Shown here piece after piece: positions 1 through 9,800 of a DNA stretch of 64,000 nucleotides. The notes below the pieces were generated by a model. The model made no database searches. It was not told the DNA's origin and saw only the letters and a program-made list of their open reading frames with translations. The DNA is from Lachnospiraceae bacterium (GTDB lineage: Bacteria; Bacillota; Clostridia; Lachnospirales; Lachnospiraceae). The stretch covers positions 62,001 to 126,000 of the forward strand of contig JAETON010000002.1 in NCBI GenBank assembly GCA_021771695.1, read 5' to 3'. Numbering within the stretch: position 1 is the first letter of the stretch; each line of letters begins with the position of its first letter. Made by a program: the position numbers and the translations under genes.

Positions 1-108
1 TTATTTTTACAAAAATTCTTGATTTTTGTTGAAAAACTATAGATTTTTTATTGAATTTTGCTATACTATGATTGATAGACAAAACGAACACTATAGGAGA
101 GAAAATGT

Positions 109-498
109 ATGAAAATGAAAGTTGGCGATTCCATCGTATTATCAGAAAAAGTTATTCATGAAAATACTGCTGAGACATGGGGCAGCGGAAGCCTTCCTGT
201 CTATGCAACCCCTGCTATGATGCTGTTGGTTGAAAAAGCAGCCGTAGCACTCCTTTCGGACAAATTAGAAGAAGGTCTAACGACTGTAGGAACAAAATTA
301 AATATTTCTCATGTATCTGCAACACCAATCGGCGGAACGATTACCTGCCGCTGCACTTTAACGGAGATTGACCGTAAACGCCTGGAATTCCATGTCGAAA
401 TTACAGATGAAAAAGGCCGTGTCGGTATCGGAGCACATGAACGTTTTATTGTACAAACAGAACCATTTATGGAAAAAACAAACCATAAACTTGATTAA
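109..498 (+). CDS. FlK-type hotdog acyl-CoA thioesterase
   Basis: A 129-residue single-domain protein resembling the fluoroacetyl-CoA thioesterase (FlK) branch of the hotdog superfamily. Visible family features are a central helix with YATPAMMLLVEKAAV (Glu in the position of the FlK catalytic glutamate) and the strand GTKLNISHVSATPIG with its conserved His. It probably hydrolyses a small acyl-CoA in the cytoplasm; the substrate cannot be read from sequence. An AGGAGA ribosome site at 95-100 lies 8 nt before this ATG; a second ATG two codons later (115) is possible. It stands alone and converges on ribU, sharing a bidirectional hairpin terminator. Family assignment is good, substrate unknown. 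Confidence 0.85.
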   Translation: MKMKVGDSIVLSEKVIHENTAETWGSGSLPVYATPAMMLLVEKAAVALLSDKLEEGLTTVGTKLNISHVSATPIGGTITCRCTLTEIDRKRLEFHVEITDEKGRVGIGAHERFIVQTEPFMEKTNHKLD

Positions 499-523
499 AT
501 ATTTTATACAAATTCATAAAACA

Positions 524-566
524 CAAAAAAGAAACATGACAAAATTCATCGTCATGTTTCTTTTCT
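524..566. terminator. bidirectional hairpin terminator between thioesterase gene and ribU
   Basis: The stem AAGAAACATGAC pairs with GTCATGTTTCTT around a short loop. An A-run lies on the left and a T-rich run on the right, so it can end transcription from both converging genes. Confidence 0.8.
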
Positions 567-569
567 TAT

Positions 570-1190
570 TTATCGATTGGTTCCTTTTAAAATTGGAGAC
601 ACTCTTTTATATATTAAAAATGTAATCAATACACTGCATAATCCTTTTACAAAAGTAAACGGCATATTAAACCAAACCAGTGCATCCCAAAGGCTGGAAA
701 CATTTGGATTAATTGCTTGATATGCTCTTAAAATAGCTTTCATCGGCATAAAATTCGTATATACCGGATACACTACAAAATAATTAGAAAATACGCTGAC
801 AACTGCCATCAAAACAGCACCTGCCACTGCTCCAATTATCGCATTCTTCTGTGTCTTATGTTTCTTATAAATCAACCCTGCCGGCAAAACAAAACATACT
901 CCAAGAATAAAATTGGAAAGCTCTCCAACGCCTCCAGTCTGTGTATGAAGCAGATTAATTACATTTTTAATAAAACATACTGCTATTCCGGAAACCGGCC
1001 CCATAGAAAAAGCTGCTAATAATGCTGGCAATTCTGAAAAATCAAATTTAATAAACGGTGGAATCAGCATCGGAATAGGAAATTCCAAAAACATCAAGAT
1101 GGTTGCCAAAGCTCCCAACATTCCTGTCATTGCAATCGTTCTTACATTTACTTTGCTGCTTTTCATTGTCATTGTTTCTCCTGTCATCAT
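570..1190 (-). CDS. ribU: riboflavin ECF transporter S component RibU
   Basis: Substrate-binding membrane subunit of an energy-coupling-factor importer for riboflavin. About 206 residues with five to six hydrophobic segments; the first, TIAMTGMLGALATILMFLEF, is followed by the conserved FIKFDFSELPALLAAFSMGP, the RibU signature. The function is confirmed by an FMN riboswitch and terminator directly upstream. I start at the ATG 1188-1190, preceded by AGGAGA; an in-frame ATG at 1250 lies on the far side of the riboswitch terminator hairpin and cannot be the normal start. No ECF ATPase or T subunit is nearby, so it presumably shares a common energising module encoded elsewhere. Confidence 0.93.
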   Translation of the reverse strand: MMTGETMTMKSSKVNVRTIAMTGMLGALATILMFLEFPIPMLIPPFIKFDFSELPALLAAFSMGPVSGIAVCFIKNVINLLHTQTGGVGELSNFILGVCFVLPAGLIYKKHKTQKNAIIGAVAGAVLMAVVSVFSNYFVVYPVYTNFMPMKAILRAYQAINPNVSSLWDALVWFNMPFTFVKGLCSVLITFLIYKRVSPILKGTNR

Positions 1191-1202
1191 ATCTTCTCCT
1201 TT

Positions 1203-1244
1203 ATAAAAAAATAAGCCCGCTCGTTTTGCACAAAACGACAGGGC
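1203..1244 (-). terminator. intrinsic terminator of the FMN riboswitch
   Basis: On the minus strand AGCCCTGTCGTTTTG and CAAAACGAGCGGGCT form a long stem followed by a T-run, between the aptamer and the ribU ribosome site. This layout fits FMN-dependent transcription termination (inference from position). Confidence 0.88.
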
Positions 1245-1280
1245 TGACAAATGGAATGGTAAACTGATACCACTCTGCTA

Positions 1281-1413
1281 CTTCTTTCATCCAGACTATA
1301 CTGTTGGTTCGGGATTCTCACCCAATCGGCTTTCGCTCGTGGACTTATCTCTAAAAAAGCATCACCACCAGTCGAGAATTGACAATCTTTCCATGTCTCA
1401 CTCTGCCCTGAAG
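1281..1413 (-). promoter_or_regulatory. FMN riboswitch (RFN element) upstream of ribU
   Basis: The minus strand carries the conserved RFN blocks in order: CTTCAGGGCAG, CTGGTGGT, the GGGTGAGAATCCCGAACC segment, then CAGTATAGTCTGGATGAAAG and the closing GAAG. These are the diagnostic aptamer sequences for flavin mononucleotide. Low FMN should allow read-through into ribU. Confidence 0.97.
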
Positions 1414-1487
1414 TTGGAGAAATATTTTCTTCTCTACTTCGATATTCAATTTACGAAAAATGAAAGTGTTCTTCGTATCTGCACCCT

Positions 1488-1516
1488 ATTATAGTCAATG
1501 ATCTCTCATTTGTAAA
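1488..1516 (-). promoter_or_regulatory. sigma-A promoter of the riboswitch-ribU transcript
   Basis: Minus-strand TTTACA (1511-1516) and TATAAT (1488-1493) are separated by exactly 17 bp and lie about 75 bp ahead of the aptamer. Confidence 0.8.
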
Positions 1517-1608
1517 GAGATTTTTATCATTTCCTTTCTTTACACCTACATTATAATTTGATAAACTATAACAAGTTGAATTGTTTGAAGCAAAGGAGAA
1601 TTGACATT

Positions 1609-2637
1609 ATGGGAATGCACAAAATCGCAAAGATGCCTTCTCCAGAGGAGTTAAGAGAAGAATTTCCTCTGAGTGAAGAGTTAAAACAAATAAAAGCAGA
1701 CAGAGACACCGAAATCCGAAAGGTATTTACCGGCGAATCTGATAAATTTATTGTAATTATCGGACCATGTTCTGCTGATAATGAAGATGCTGTTATGGAC
1801 TATTTGGAACGACTTGCAAGAGTTCAGAAAGATTTAGAGGAAAGGCTTTTAATTATTCCTCGTATTTATACAAACAAACCTCGTACAACCGGAGATGGAT
1901 ATAAAGGAATGATTCATCAGCCGGACCCTGAAAAAGCTCCAGATATGGCAAGCGGACTCCGCTCTGTACGAAAATTACATGTAGATGCTTTGAAGGCATT
2001 TCATATGCCTGCAGCAGATGAAATGCTGTATCCGGGAAATTGGCAGTACATGGAAGATATTTTATCTTATGTGGCTGTTGGTGCCCGCTCTGTTGAAAAT
2101 CAGCAGCATCGCCTGACGGTTAGTGGATTTGATATTCCTGCCGGCATGAAGAATCCAACCAGCGGAGACTTAACCGTTATGATGAATTCCATCACAGCAG
2201 GCCAGCACCGCCATGATTTCATTGCCAACGGCTATGAAGTTAAAACCGATGGAAATCCTCTGACTCATGCCATCCTGCGTGGTTCCGTAAACCGTCATGG
2301 AAACAACATTCCAAATTATCATTATGAGGATTTAACACGTGTAGCTTATATGTACGAAAAATTCCAGCTGAAAAATCCGGCAGTTATAGTTGATGCAAAC
2401 CATTCAAATTCTGGGAAACAATGGAATCAACAGCCGCGTATTGTACAAGAAGTTCTCCACAGCAGAAGTTTCCTGCCGGAAATTAAATCTCTCGTCAAAG
2501 GCATTATGATTGAAAGTTATATTGAAGATGGAAATCAATCTATTGGAAATGGTGTTTATGGACAATCTATTACTGATCCTTGTCTTGGATGGGATAAATC
2601 TGCTGCTTTACTTTACCGCATGGCAGAAACTGTTTAA
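1609..2637 (+). CDS. 3-deoxy-7-phosphoheptulonate synthase (DAHP synthase, class I, AroF/G/H type)
   Basis: First step of the shikimate pathway: condenses phosphoenolpyruvate and erythrose-4-phosphate in the cytoplasm. 342 residues from this start. Family motifs are clear: VIIGPCSAD near residue 50, PRIYTNKPRTTGDGYKG, PAADEMLYPGNW, ENQQHR and the late DANHSNSGKQ. The ATG at 1609 follows AAAGGAG by about 9 nt; an upstream in-frame ATG at 1558 has no ribosome site and would add 17 atypical residues. A possible promoter is TTTACA (1539-1544) and TAAACT (1562-1567) with a 17-bp gap. It feeds the trp operon further along. Its end overlaps the convergent spoIIM end by 4 bp. Confidence 0.95.
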   Translation: MGMHKIAKMPSPEELREEFPLSEELKQIKADRDTEIRKVFTGESDKFIVIIGPCSADNEDAVMDYLERLARVQKDLEERLLIIPRIYTNKPRTTGDGYKGMIHQPDPEKAPDMASGLRSVRKLHVDALKAFHMPAADEMLYPGNWQYMEDILSYVAVGARSVENQQHRLTVSGFDIPAGMKNPTSGDLTVMMNSITAGQHRHDFIANGYEVKTDGNPLTHAILRGSVNRHGNNIPNYHYEDLTRVAYMYEKFQLKNPAVIVDANHSNSGKQWNQQPRIVQEVLHSRSFLPEIKSLVKGIMIESYIEDGNQSIGNGVYGQSITDPCLGWDKSAALLYRMAETV

Positions 2638-3197
2638 CCCAATATTTTCAAAACACCTGCCATCATTGCTGGATTTACATAGCTTTCTAAAATACATCCA
2701 ACAATTACAAATATAATTTCCATTTGAATGGAAAAACGATTCAAGAAGGAATGTTCCTCATAAGAGAACATTTCTTCTTTTTTACTTTCTACAATATTTC
2801 TTCGTATCAGCAGCAGTCCAGCCATTGCATAACATATAAAATGCGGAAAAAAACTAAATGCTGCAAGAAACAATCCTTTCATTCCCAATTGGATCACCTG
2901 CAGCGACAAAATTGAGCCAAGAAAAAATGCGATACAGAAAGCTCCTCCATACAAAAATACCAGTGGCTGCAAAAGATATCCTGCCAAAAAGAAAATTCCA
3001 TACTGCTTCCCACGCTTAAATAAAATATATGGCAGAAGACTAGAGCTGGAAACATACAAGTCTTTATTGGTTAACACAAGAGAATCCATCTGCCCGCCAT
3101 ATGCCAAATAATCTTTATATATAAAATTTGTAAATAAACTTCCTAAGATTAATCCAGTCATAATAAAAAGTCCAATTAAAAATCTTCTTTTTTCCAC
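2634..3197 (-). CDS. spoIIM: stage II sporulation protein M-like membrane protein
   Basis: 187 residues with about five hydrophobic segments (about 7-27, 73-95, 93-103, 109-130 and a C-terminal one 157-180), matching the SpoIIM fold and its LEXXVNPAMMAGVL-like tail. In B. subtilis SpoIIM works with SpoIID and SpoIIP in the peptidoglycan-degrading complex that drives forespore engulfment. The start is a GTG five nt after GGGAGG. It is monocistronic here, flanked by a terminator on the upstream side. This is the first of several sporulation genes in the window. Family assignment is good; role inferred from homologues. Confidence 0.85.
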   Translation of the reverse strand: MEKRRFLIGLFIMTGLILGSLFTNFIYKDYLAYGGQMDSLVLTNKDLYVSSSSLLPYILFKRGKQYGIFFLAGYLLQPLVFLYGGAFCIAFFLGSILSLQVIQLGMKGLFLAAFSFFPHFICYAMAGLLLIRRNIVESKKEEMFSYEEHSFLNRFSIQMEIIFVIVGCILESYVNPAMMAGVLKILG

Positions 3198-3233
3198 CTT
3201 ATCCTCCCATATTCTTCTTGCTGTTGTCCAAAT

Positions 3234-3280
3234 AAAAGGAAAAGAACCACATAGTATATCCTATGCGGCTCTTTTCCTTT
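3234..3280 (-). terminator. terminator after the Nudix gene
   Basis: A long near-perfect stem (AAAAGGAAAAGAACC against GGCTCTTTTCCTTTT, with CATAG/CTATG inside) starts at the Nudix stop codon and is flanked by A and T runs. Confidence 0.8.
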
Positions 3281-3816
3281 TATGACTTATGATATTTTTG
3301 AAGATAACCTAAAACTCCGGAAATTGTTTTTGCATCAATGATATGTCCGTCAAAAATCATTTCTTTTATTTCTTCTGGTGTAAATTCTTTCACATCAATA
3401 AATTCATCTTCATCCAGATTTTGTTTGGAGGCTTCTAAATCAAATGCTATATAAATTGGAATTTTTTCATCACAAAAACCAATGGCTGTAATAATTGTCA
3501 TCAGATGTTCCATCCGTCCGGCTTTAAATCCTGTCTCTTCTTCGATTTCTCTCATCACGCATTCCAGCGCTGTCTCGTTCGGTTCAATTCCTCCTGCCGG
3601 AATTTCCAATGTTTCTTGATCTAAAGCATTTCGGTACTGTTTTACCAATAAAATATTACCTTTTTCTGTGACCGGCACAACTGCTGCAGCCCCTTTATGC
3701 TTTACCAAATCCCATGTAACGGTTTTGCCGCTTGGCAGTTTCACAATATCCTCATAAAATCCTACGACCTTTCCTTGATGAACCAGCCGTTGTTCAATTT
3801 TTTCATATCCCTTCAT
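3280..3816 (-). CDS. Nudix hydrolase, ADP-ribose pyrophosphatase type
   Basis: 178 residues. The Nudix box GX5EX7REUXEEXGU is complete (GGIEPNETALECVMREIEEE then TGF) around residues 78-100, with the ADP-ribose pyrophosphatase-like N-terminal strand region TWDLVKHKGAAAVVPV. It should hydrolyse ADP-ribose or a related nucleoside diphosphate derivative to monophosphates in the cytoplasm. The ATG at 3816 is 7 nt after AGGAG; an ATG two codons earlier (3822) sits almost on the ribosome site and is unlikely. It forms its own unit, with terminators on both sides. Substrate class is inferred from family resemblance. Confidence 0.9.
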   Translation of the reverse strand: MKGYEKIEQRLVHQGKVVGFYEDIVKLPSGKTVTWDLVKHKGAAAVVPVTEKGNILLVKQYRNALDQETLEIPAGGIEPNETALECVMREIEEETGFKAGRMEHLMTIITAIGFCDEKIPIYIAFDLEASKQNLDEDEFIDVKEFTPEEIKEMIFDGHIIDAKTISGVLGYLQKYHKS

Positions 3817-3846
3817 TATCATTCTCCTTATCTTCCATCGGATAGG

Positions 3847-3875
3847 AAAAAGCGATAGATTTCTCTACCGCTTTT
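3847..3875 (-). terminator. terminator after rny
   Basis: Minus-strand stem AAAAGCGGTAGA with TCTATCGCTTTTT around a GAAA tetraloop, just past the rny stop codon. Confidence 0.85.
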
Positions 3876-3882
3876 GCTTTTG

Positions 3883-5430
3883 TTATTTCGCATAATCTAC
3901 AACTCGTGATTCTCGAATGACATTTACCTTAATCTGTCCAGGATAATCCATATTCTCTTCTATCTGATTAGAAATATCCCTTGCCATAAGAATCATATCA
4001 TCATCACTAATCTGCTCAGGAACTACCATTACACGAATTTCCCGACCTGCCTGAATTGCAAAAGTTTTATCAACACCTTGAAATGAATCTGCGATCTCTT
4101 CCAACTGTTTTAATCTTGTTGTATAGCTTTCCAATGTTTCACTTCTTGCACCCGGACGTGCAGCTGAAATTGCATCTGCAGCCTGTACAATACATGCAAT
4201 CAATGTCTCTGGTTCTGCATCTCCATGATGAGATTCCACTGCATTGATGACAATTGGATTTTCTTTATACTTCTTGCACAAGTTTACACCCAGTTCCACA
4301 TGAGAACCTTCTACTTCATGGTCGATCGCCTTTCCAATATCATGAAGCAGTCCTGCTCGTTTTGCCATTCTCACATCCACACCGACTTCTGCTGCCAGAA
4401 GTCCTGCAAGCTGTGCAACTTCCATAGAATGCTTCAACGCATTCTGTCCATAACTCGTTCTAAACTTCATTCTTCCTAGCAGTCTCACTAATTCCGGATG
4501 AATTCCATGAACTCCCAGTTCCAGTGTCGCTGCTTCACCTTCTTCACGCATCATGGTTTCAACTTCTTTTGTTGCTTTCTCAACCATCTCTTCAATACGT
4601 GCCGGATGAATTCGTCCATCTACGATTAATTTTTCCAATGCGATTCTTGCAATCTCTCTACGCACAGGATTAAAGCTGGATAACACAACTGCCTCTGGAG
4701 TATCGTCAATAATTAACTCAACACCAGTGATATTTTCAATGGACCGAATATTTCTTCCTTCTCGTCCGATAATACGGCCTTTCATCTCATCATTTGGAAG
4801 CTGTACAAGAGAAATCGTTGTCTCTGCAACATGATCCACTGCACATTTCTGAATCGCTGTTACTACATATTCTTTCGCTCTCTTACGTGCTTCCTCTTTG
4901 GCTCTCGTTTCCATTTCTTTGACAAACATTGCTGTCTCGTGTTTCACGTCTTCTTTTACTGCTGATAATAATTGTTCTTTTGCCTGTTCAGAGGTTAATC
5001 CGGAAATTCTTTCCAGTTCCTGTAGATGTTTTGACTGCAGTTCCTGCAAATGAGCTTTTTCAGATTCAATATTCTTTTCTTTTGCTGTCAAAGACTGCTC
5101 TTTACGTTCTAAAAGATCGGACTTCTTATCCACGGCTTCTTCCTTGGAAAGAACTCTCTGCTCATACTTTTGCAGCTCCGCCCTGCGTTCCTTTGTCTCT
5201 TTTTCAAAGTCATTTCTCGCCTTTATAGTCTCTTCTTTTACTTCCAAAGAAGCTTCACGCTTTTTTGCATCCGCTGCTTTGATTGCTTCATCTATAATCT
5301 CTCTGGCTTTGTCTTCTGCATTTCCAATCGTAATTTCCATAGCTTTTTTACTTCTTTTATTGGCTACAGATACAGATACTGGAACTGCAATTACCAAAGT
5401 TGCGATAATGGCTATCATAATTTCAACCAC
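3883..5430 (-). CDS. rny: ribonuclease Y
   Basis: 515 residues with the canonical layout: one N-terminal membrane helix (about 3-23), a long charged coiled coil (about 35-200), a KH domain ([31 protein letters not shown]) and an HD domain with [20 protein letters not shown] and ESHHGD metal-binding residues. RNase Y is the membrane-anchored endoribonuclease that starts mRNA decay in many Gram-positives. The start is GTG at 5430, six nt after AGGAGG; an ATG four codons later is a weaker option. It has its own promoter overlapping the end of the amylase gene and ends in a hairpin. Confidence 0.97.
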   Translation of the reverse strand: MVEIMIAIIATLVIAVPVSVSVANKRSKKAMEITIGNAEDKAREIIDEAIKAADAKKREASLEVKEETIKARNDFEKETKERRAELQKYEQRVLSKEEAVDKKSDLLERKEQSLTAKEKNIESEKAHLQELQSKHLQELERISGLTSEQAKEQLLSAVKEDVKHETAMFVKEMETRAKEEARKRAKEYVVTAIQKCAVDHVAETTISLVQLPNDEMKGRIIGREGRNIRSIENITGVELIIDDTPEAVVLSSFNPVRREIARIALEKLIVDGRIHPARIEEMVEKATKEVETMMREEGEAATLELGVHGIHPELVRLLGRMKFRTSYGQNALKHSMEVAQLAGLLAAEVGVDVRMAKRAGLLHDIGKAIDHEVEGSHVELGVNLCKKYKENPIVINAVESHHGDAEPETLIACIVQAADAISAARPGARSETLESYTTRLKQLEEIADSFQGVDKTFAIQAGREIRVMVVPEQISDDDMILMARDISNQIEENMDYPGQIKVNVIRESRVVDYAK

Positions 5431-5474
5431 AGGTCTCCTCCTTATTCAATTTTTTGTGTTTTCACACTCATTTA

Positions 5475-5503
5475 ATTTTATATGTTTTTCATATAAAAGT
5501 CAA
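5475..5503 (-). promoter_or_regulatory. rny promoter overlapping the end of the GH13 gene
   Basis: Minus-strand TTGACT (5498-5503) and TAAAAT (5475-5480) with a 17-bp spacer. The spacer contains the inverted repeat TTTTATATG/CATATAAAA, which may also act as a weak hairpin at the end of the upstream gene. Confidence 0.6.
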
Positions 5504-6810
5504 GAAATGGATACCTCTTCTGTACGAATCATCATTGCCTTCTTGGCAGGTACTTTCAATCCCCCTCCAAAGTCAACCTTTTCTCTGGAAATTAAATCTG
5601 TTCCCTGCCCTGCCTGAGCATCAAAATGTGCTGTAAATTCTTCGTTACCTATATTAATTGCTGTGATAATACGGTCCTCTTGAGATTTTCTCTGAAATAC
5701 CAGCACATCCGGTGCAATTGCCAATTGATGATAATCTCCATATTTCAGTGCAGGGCTGTTCTTTCTGATTTCAGCTAAATGTCCAATATATTCTGTTAAC
5801 TCATTTTCAACCAATTCCTTGATCCTTGGACGTAAACTGTCATCGCTGCCCTGTTCTTTCTTTCCTTCAATTCCCCATTCACTTCCATAATAAACTCCCG
5901 GAATCCCCGGCATTCCAAACATCATAGCATAAATCAGCGGAAGCAGTTCCTTTTCATTTAACTGAGTTGCAATCCGCTCTACATCATGATTATCTACAAA
6001 ATTATACAATGGAAGTCCTTTATATAAGGTCCATTCCTCTGGTCCAAACTGACGGTTTAAGGAATATCCGATTTCATGCATGTTATGTGTATTAAAGCTG
6101 GAATATAAGCCTTTATAACATTCATAATTGGTTACAGAGTCCAATAATTCTTGATTCACCAGCTGATTATAATCTCCATGCAGCATTTCTCCAATCATCA
6201 AAAATTCCGGATCTTTTGAATGAACAAAATCTACCAGACATTTCATAAAATTACGATTTAACATATAAGCAACATCCAAACGCAGACCGTCAATACCAAA
6301 TTCATCTATCCACATGCCGACAGCGTCCAGCAAATGCTGGCGAACTCCTTCATTATCCAGATTTAACTTTACTAATTCATAGTGGCCTTCCCATCCCTCA
6401 TACCAAAAACCATCATCATAACCGCTGTTTCCGTCAAAATTAATATAAAACCAATCTTTATATGGCGAATCCCATTTCTTTTCCTGCACATCTTTAAAAG
6501 CCCAGAATTCTCTCCCTACATGATTAAATACGCCATCTAAGATGACCTTGATTCCTGCTTCTTTTAATGCAGCACATGCTTCTTTGAAATCTTCATTGGT
6601 CCCAAGGCGCTCATCAATGCATCGAAAATCCTTTGTATCATATCCATGGTTGGAAGATGAAAAAACCGGTGAAAAATAAACCGCATTCATACCTATTTTC
6701 TGAATATGCTTTATCCAGTCTTTTACCTCTAAGACTCCATGTGTTGTGTCCTCATCTACAAATGCCCTTAAAGGGAAGATTTGATAAATCATTAACTCAT
6801 TCATTTTCAT
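5500..6810 (-). CDS. GH13 alpha-amylase family glycosidase, cytoplasmic
   Basis: 436 residues, a (beta/alpha)8 GH13 enzyme of the neopullulanase/cyclomaltodextrinase-like kind. All four conserved regions are visible: DGVFNHVG, GLRLDVAYML (nucleophile Asp), LMIGEMLHG (acid/base Glu) and FVDNHD. There is no signal peptide, so it should act on imported or stored maltodextrins inside the cell. The chosen ATG (6810) follows GAAAGGA; a start at 6834 would overlap the preceding gene and add eight residues. The gene follows the ABC permease closely and probably shares its transcript, though a functional link to it is not evident. Confidence 0.9.
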   Translation of the reverse strand: MKMNELMIYQIFPLRAFVDEDTTHGVLEVKDWIKHIQKIGMNAVYFSPVFSSSNHGYDTKDFRCIDERLGTNEDFKEACAALKEAGIKVILDGVFNHVGREFWAFKDVQEKKWDSPYKDWFYINFDGNSGYDDGFWYEGWEGHYELVKLNLDNEGVRQHLLDAVGMWIDEFGIDGLRLDVAYMLNRNFMKCLVDFVHSKDPEFLMIGEMLHGDYNQLVNQELLDSVTNYECYKGLYSSFNTHNMHEIGYSLNRQFGPEEWTLYKGLPLYNFVDNHDVERIATQLNEKELLPLIYAMMFGMPGIPGVYYGSEWGIEGKKEQGSDDSLRPRIKELVENELTEYIGHLAEIRKNSPALKYGDYHQLAIAPDVLVFQRKSQEDRIITAINIGNEEFTAHFDAQAGQGTDLISREKVDFGGGLKVPAKKAMMIRTEEVSIS

Positions 6811-6823
6811 AATTTTTTCCTTT

Positions 6824-9800
6824 CTATTCTGCACTCTTTAGAGATTCTACCATATCAATTTTCTTTAACTGGAAGAACATTAAAAGATTAATTATAATGC
6901 TAAATCCAATCGTCAACAAAATGCTGTAAATATAACTGCTTCTAAAAATTTCTCTGCCAAACATCATCAAGTCAATTTCTGTCGTAAGAATTACATATCT
7001 ATGAAGAAGAGTTCCCAAGCCAATTCCTGCCAAAATTCCTATCATCATCAACAAAATATTTTCCCGGTATACGTAAGCATTCACTTCCATGTCATAAAAT
7101 CCAAGCACTTTGATTGTAGCAAGCTCCGCTCTTCGTTCTGATATATTGATGTTGTTCAAATTATATAATACCACAAATGCCAGCAGCCCTGCAGAAATAA
7201 TCAATACAATCATAACTACATTCAAATTTCCAATCATATCCTCCATTGTTTTGACTTCATTTGATGCGAATACAATGGAACCAGCTGCCTCTTTTGATAA
7301 AATCTTCTTTCCTGCCTGATTCTGCTCCTTTGTTGATAATTTTTTAGAATCACAATATATTTTTGTCTTTTCCGGCGTTTCTTTGTAAAGCTTTTCATAC
7401 AATCCCGGCGTCATATATATTTTATGGTACATATAATTTTCTGTGACTGCAAAAACTTTCACCCGAACCCGGCTTGTTTCATCCGTTTTCAAATATACAA
7501 AATCCCCGGCTTTTATTCCCATCAAGGATGCTGCTTTTTCCGTAACGATGACTCCTTCATCACTTAAACGGTACTTTTCACCGCTTTTACGATCTCTCAA
7601 TGTAAAAAATTCTGAAAAATCATCCATTGATAACGGCACAATGAAAGATGCTGTTTTACTTTTTCCACCAGATTCTAAACTCACGGATGTTTCATGTACT
7701 GGAAGTTGTTTTTTTATCTCTTTCTGATTTGAAAGCCATGCTGCAAATTGATCCTTTTCCTCATTTGGGGCATCATCTTTTAATGTTACTGCAATATCAT
7801 ATGTAGTAATCTTTCGGTATTGATTGTCTGAAACAGCAAAGATGGAATCCATTAATCCGAATCCAACTAAGAGCAATGCCATACAGCCTCCAATCCCAAA
7901 AACTGTCATAAAGAATCTTTTTTTATAACGAAACAAATTCCGCATCGTTGCTTTCCATATAAAACTTAACCGTTTCCATAAGAAACCAATATATTCTAAA
8001 AAAATACGCTTTCCGTCTTTTGGTGCGGCAGGACGCATAAGCTGTGCCGGTTTTTCCCGCAGTTCTTTATAGCAGGCAGATAAAACTGCCAAAATAACTA
8101 CACCCACTGCCATTATTGAAGCCATCAGTGTATACTCTGCTTCCAACGGAGTTTTAATATCTCCAAGACCTACATACATCATTTTATAAGCTTCAATAAT
8201 AATTTGAGGCAGTATCTTCTCACCAATCACTGCTCCAATCACACTTCCTGATACAGTTGCTGCCAATGCGTAACTCACATATTTTAAAGCAATATCCCAT
8301 CCGGTATACCCCAGTGCTTTCAGCACACCAATCTGAGTCCTTTGCTCTTCTACCATACGAGTCATCGTTGTCAAACTAACCAGTGCAGCTACAAGAAAGA
8401 AAATCGTGGGAACAACTTCCCCAATTGCTCCAATTCGGGCAGTATCTTCTCCATACTCTACATAGGATTGCGTCATTTTACGGTTTAGAACATACCATTC
8501 TCCTTCTTCCAACTCCCCAACTTCCTGTTTTGCATCTTCAATCTTTTCCTTTCCATCATTTAATTTTTTCATTGCTGATGTTTTGGAATCTGCAAATTCT
8601 TTTTTTCCTTCTCTCCATTTCTTTTCAGAATTTTGTATCTGCTGCTTTCCTTGTTTCAATTGGTTCGAGAATTGTTTTAATAATCTTTCATTTTTTTGAA
8701 GGTTGTTTTTTGCCCCAGTCAATTTTTTTTCATTTCTTTGTAATTCTCTTTTGGATGCATTCAACTTTGTTTTTACTGCAATTATCTGCTTTCTTCCAGT
8801 TTCTATTTCTACTTTCGCTTGAGAAACTGCCTTCCGTCCTTCCACAAGTTTTTGTTTCATTGCCAACACCTGTGGATGCTGCGGACCTAAGGACTGTTCA
8901 GAAGCTGCAATCTGTTTTTCCAACTGATTTAAAGACTCTTCCTGCTGTTTCAACTGCTTTTCACTGTTCTTAAGTTCTGTCTCTTTTTTAGAAATCCCTG
9001 CCTGTGCAGCGGCAAACTGTTTCTTCCCATGATTCAGCTGTTCCATACCCTTTTTATAAGCCGTCCATCCGTCTTTTATTTCCTGTTGTCCCTGCTTTAA
9101 TTTCTTTTCATTAGTTGTAAGCTCTTTTTTGGCATTTTTTATTTTTTTCTCAGCTTCTTTCAGCTCGTTCTCAGCCTTTTGCAGCTTGTTCAACGCCTTT
9201 TTTCGTTCTTTTTGATATTTCCTCTCCTGCTCTCTGATTTCTTTCAAGGCATCTTCTTGTATCTGTTTTAACCGATTTTGATTCTGCCGTTTTGAAATAC
9301 TTTCTATCTGTTTTTTTGCTTTAGAAACAATCCGGTCATAATCATTGGTATACGCAAGCTCTTTCTTTGCATTTTTTACAGAAATATAAATTTCTGTATA
9401 AACATCCTGCTTAAAATTTTCCTTGGGAACAACCAAAAATCCACTGACCGTTCCGCTGCCTACTTCTGTTGTCCCTCTTTCTCTGGATAAATATGCAGAA
9501 GATCTCCCAATACCGGTAATTTTTAGTTTTGATTCTTTCAAAGAATCTTCTATCTTATTTTCCGTGCCAGAATTTAAAATCAAAACATCACCTATTTTTA
9601 AATGATGTTGTTTGGCAAAATACGCATCCACCAGACATTCCTCATTCTTAGACGGCATTGTTCCTTTTGTCACTTGAATTTGATTCATACGCTGCGTTTT
9701 TGCCAAAACTTTTGTTACATATTCATCGTCACTGTCCTCCATCTGACAGATGACATCCATCGAATAGCTTCCTTCTGCATCCGTTGTCCAAGAAAGATTT

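Noticed and set aside
1..108. Possible promoter TATACT/TATGAT ahead of the first gene
   Set aside because: No -35 element at acceptable spacing in the strongly AT-rich sequence.
5144..5617. 157-codon plus-strand frame across rny and the GH13 gene
   Set aside because: Antisense to the RNase Y coiled coil and the GH13 tail; hydrophobic by complement only.
8383..8973. 196-codon plus-strand frame within the giant permease gene
   Set aside because: Antisense to the coiled-coil region, whose Glu/Lys codons give long open frames on the other strand; no ribosome site.
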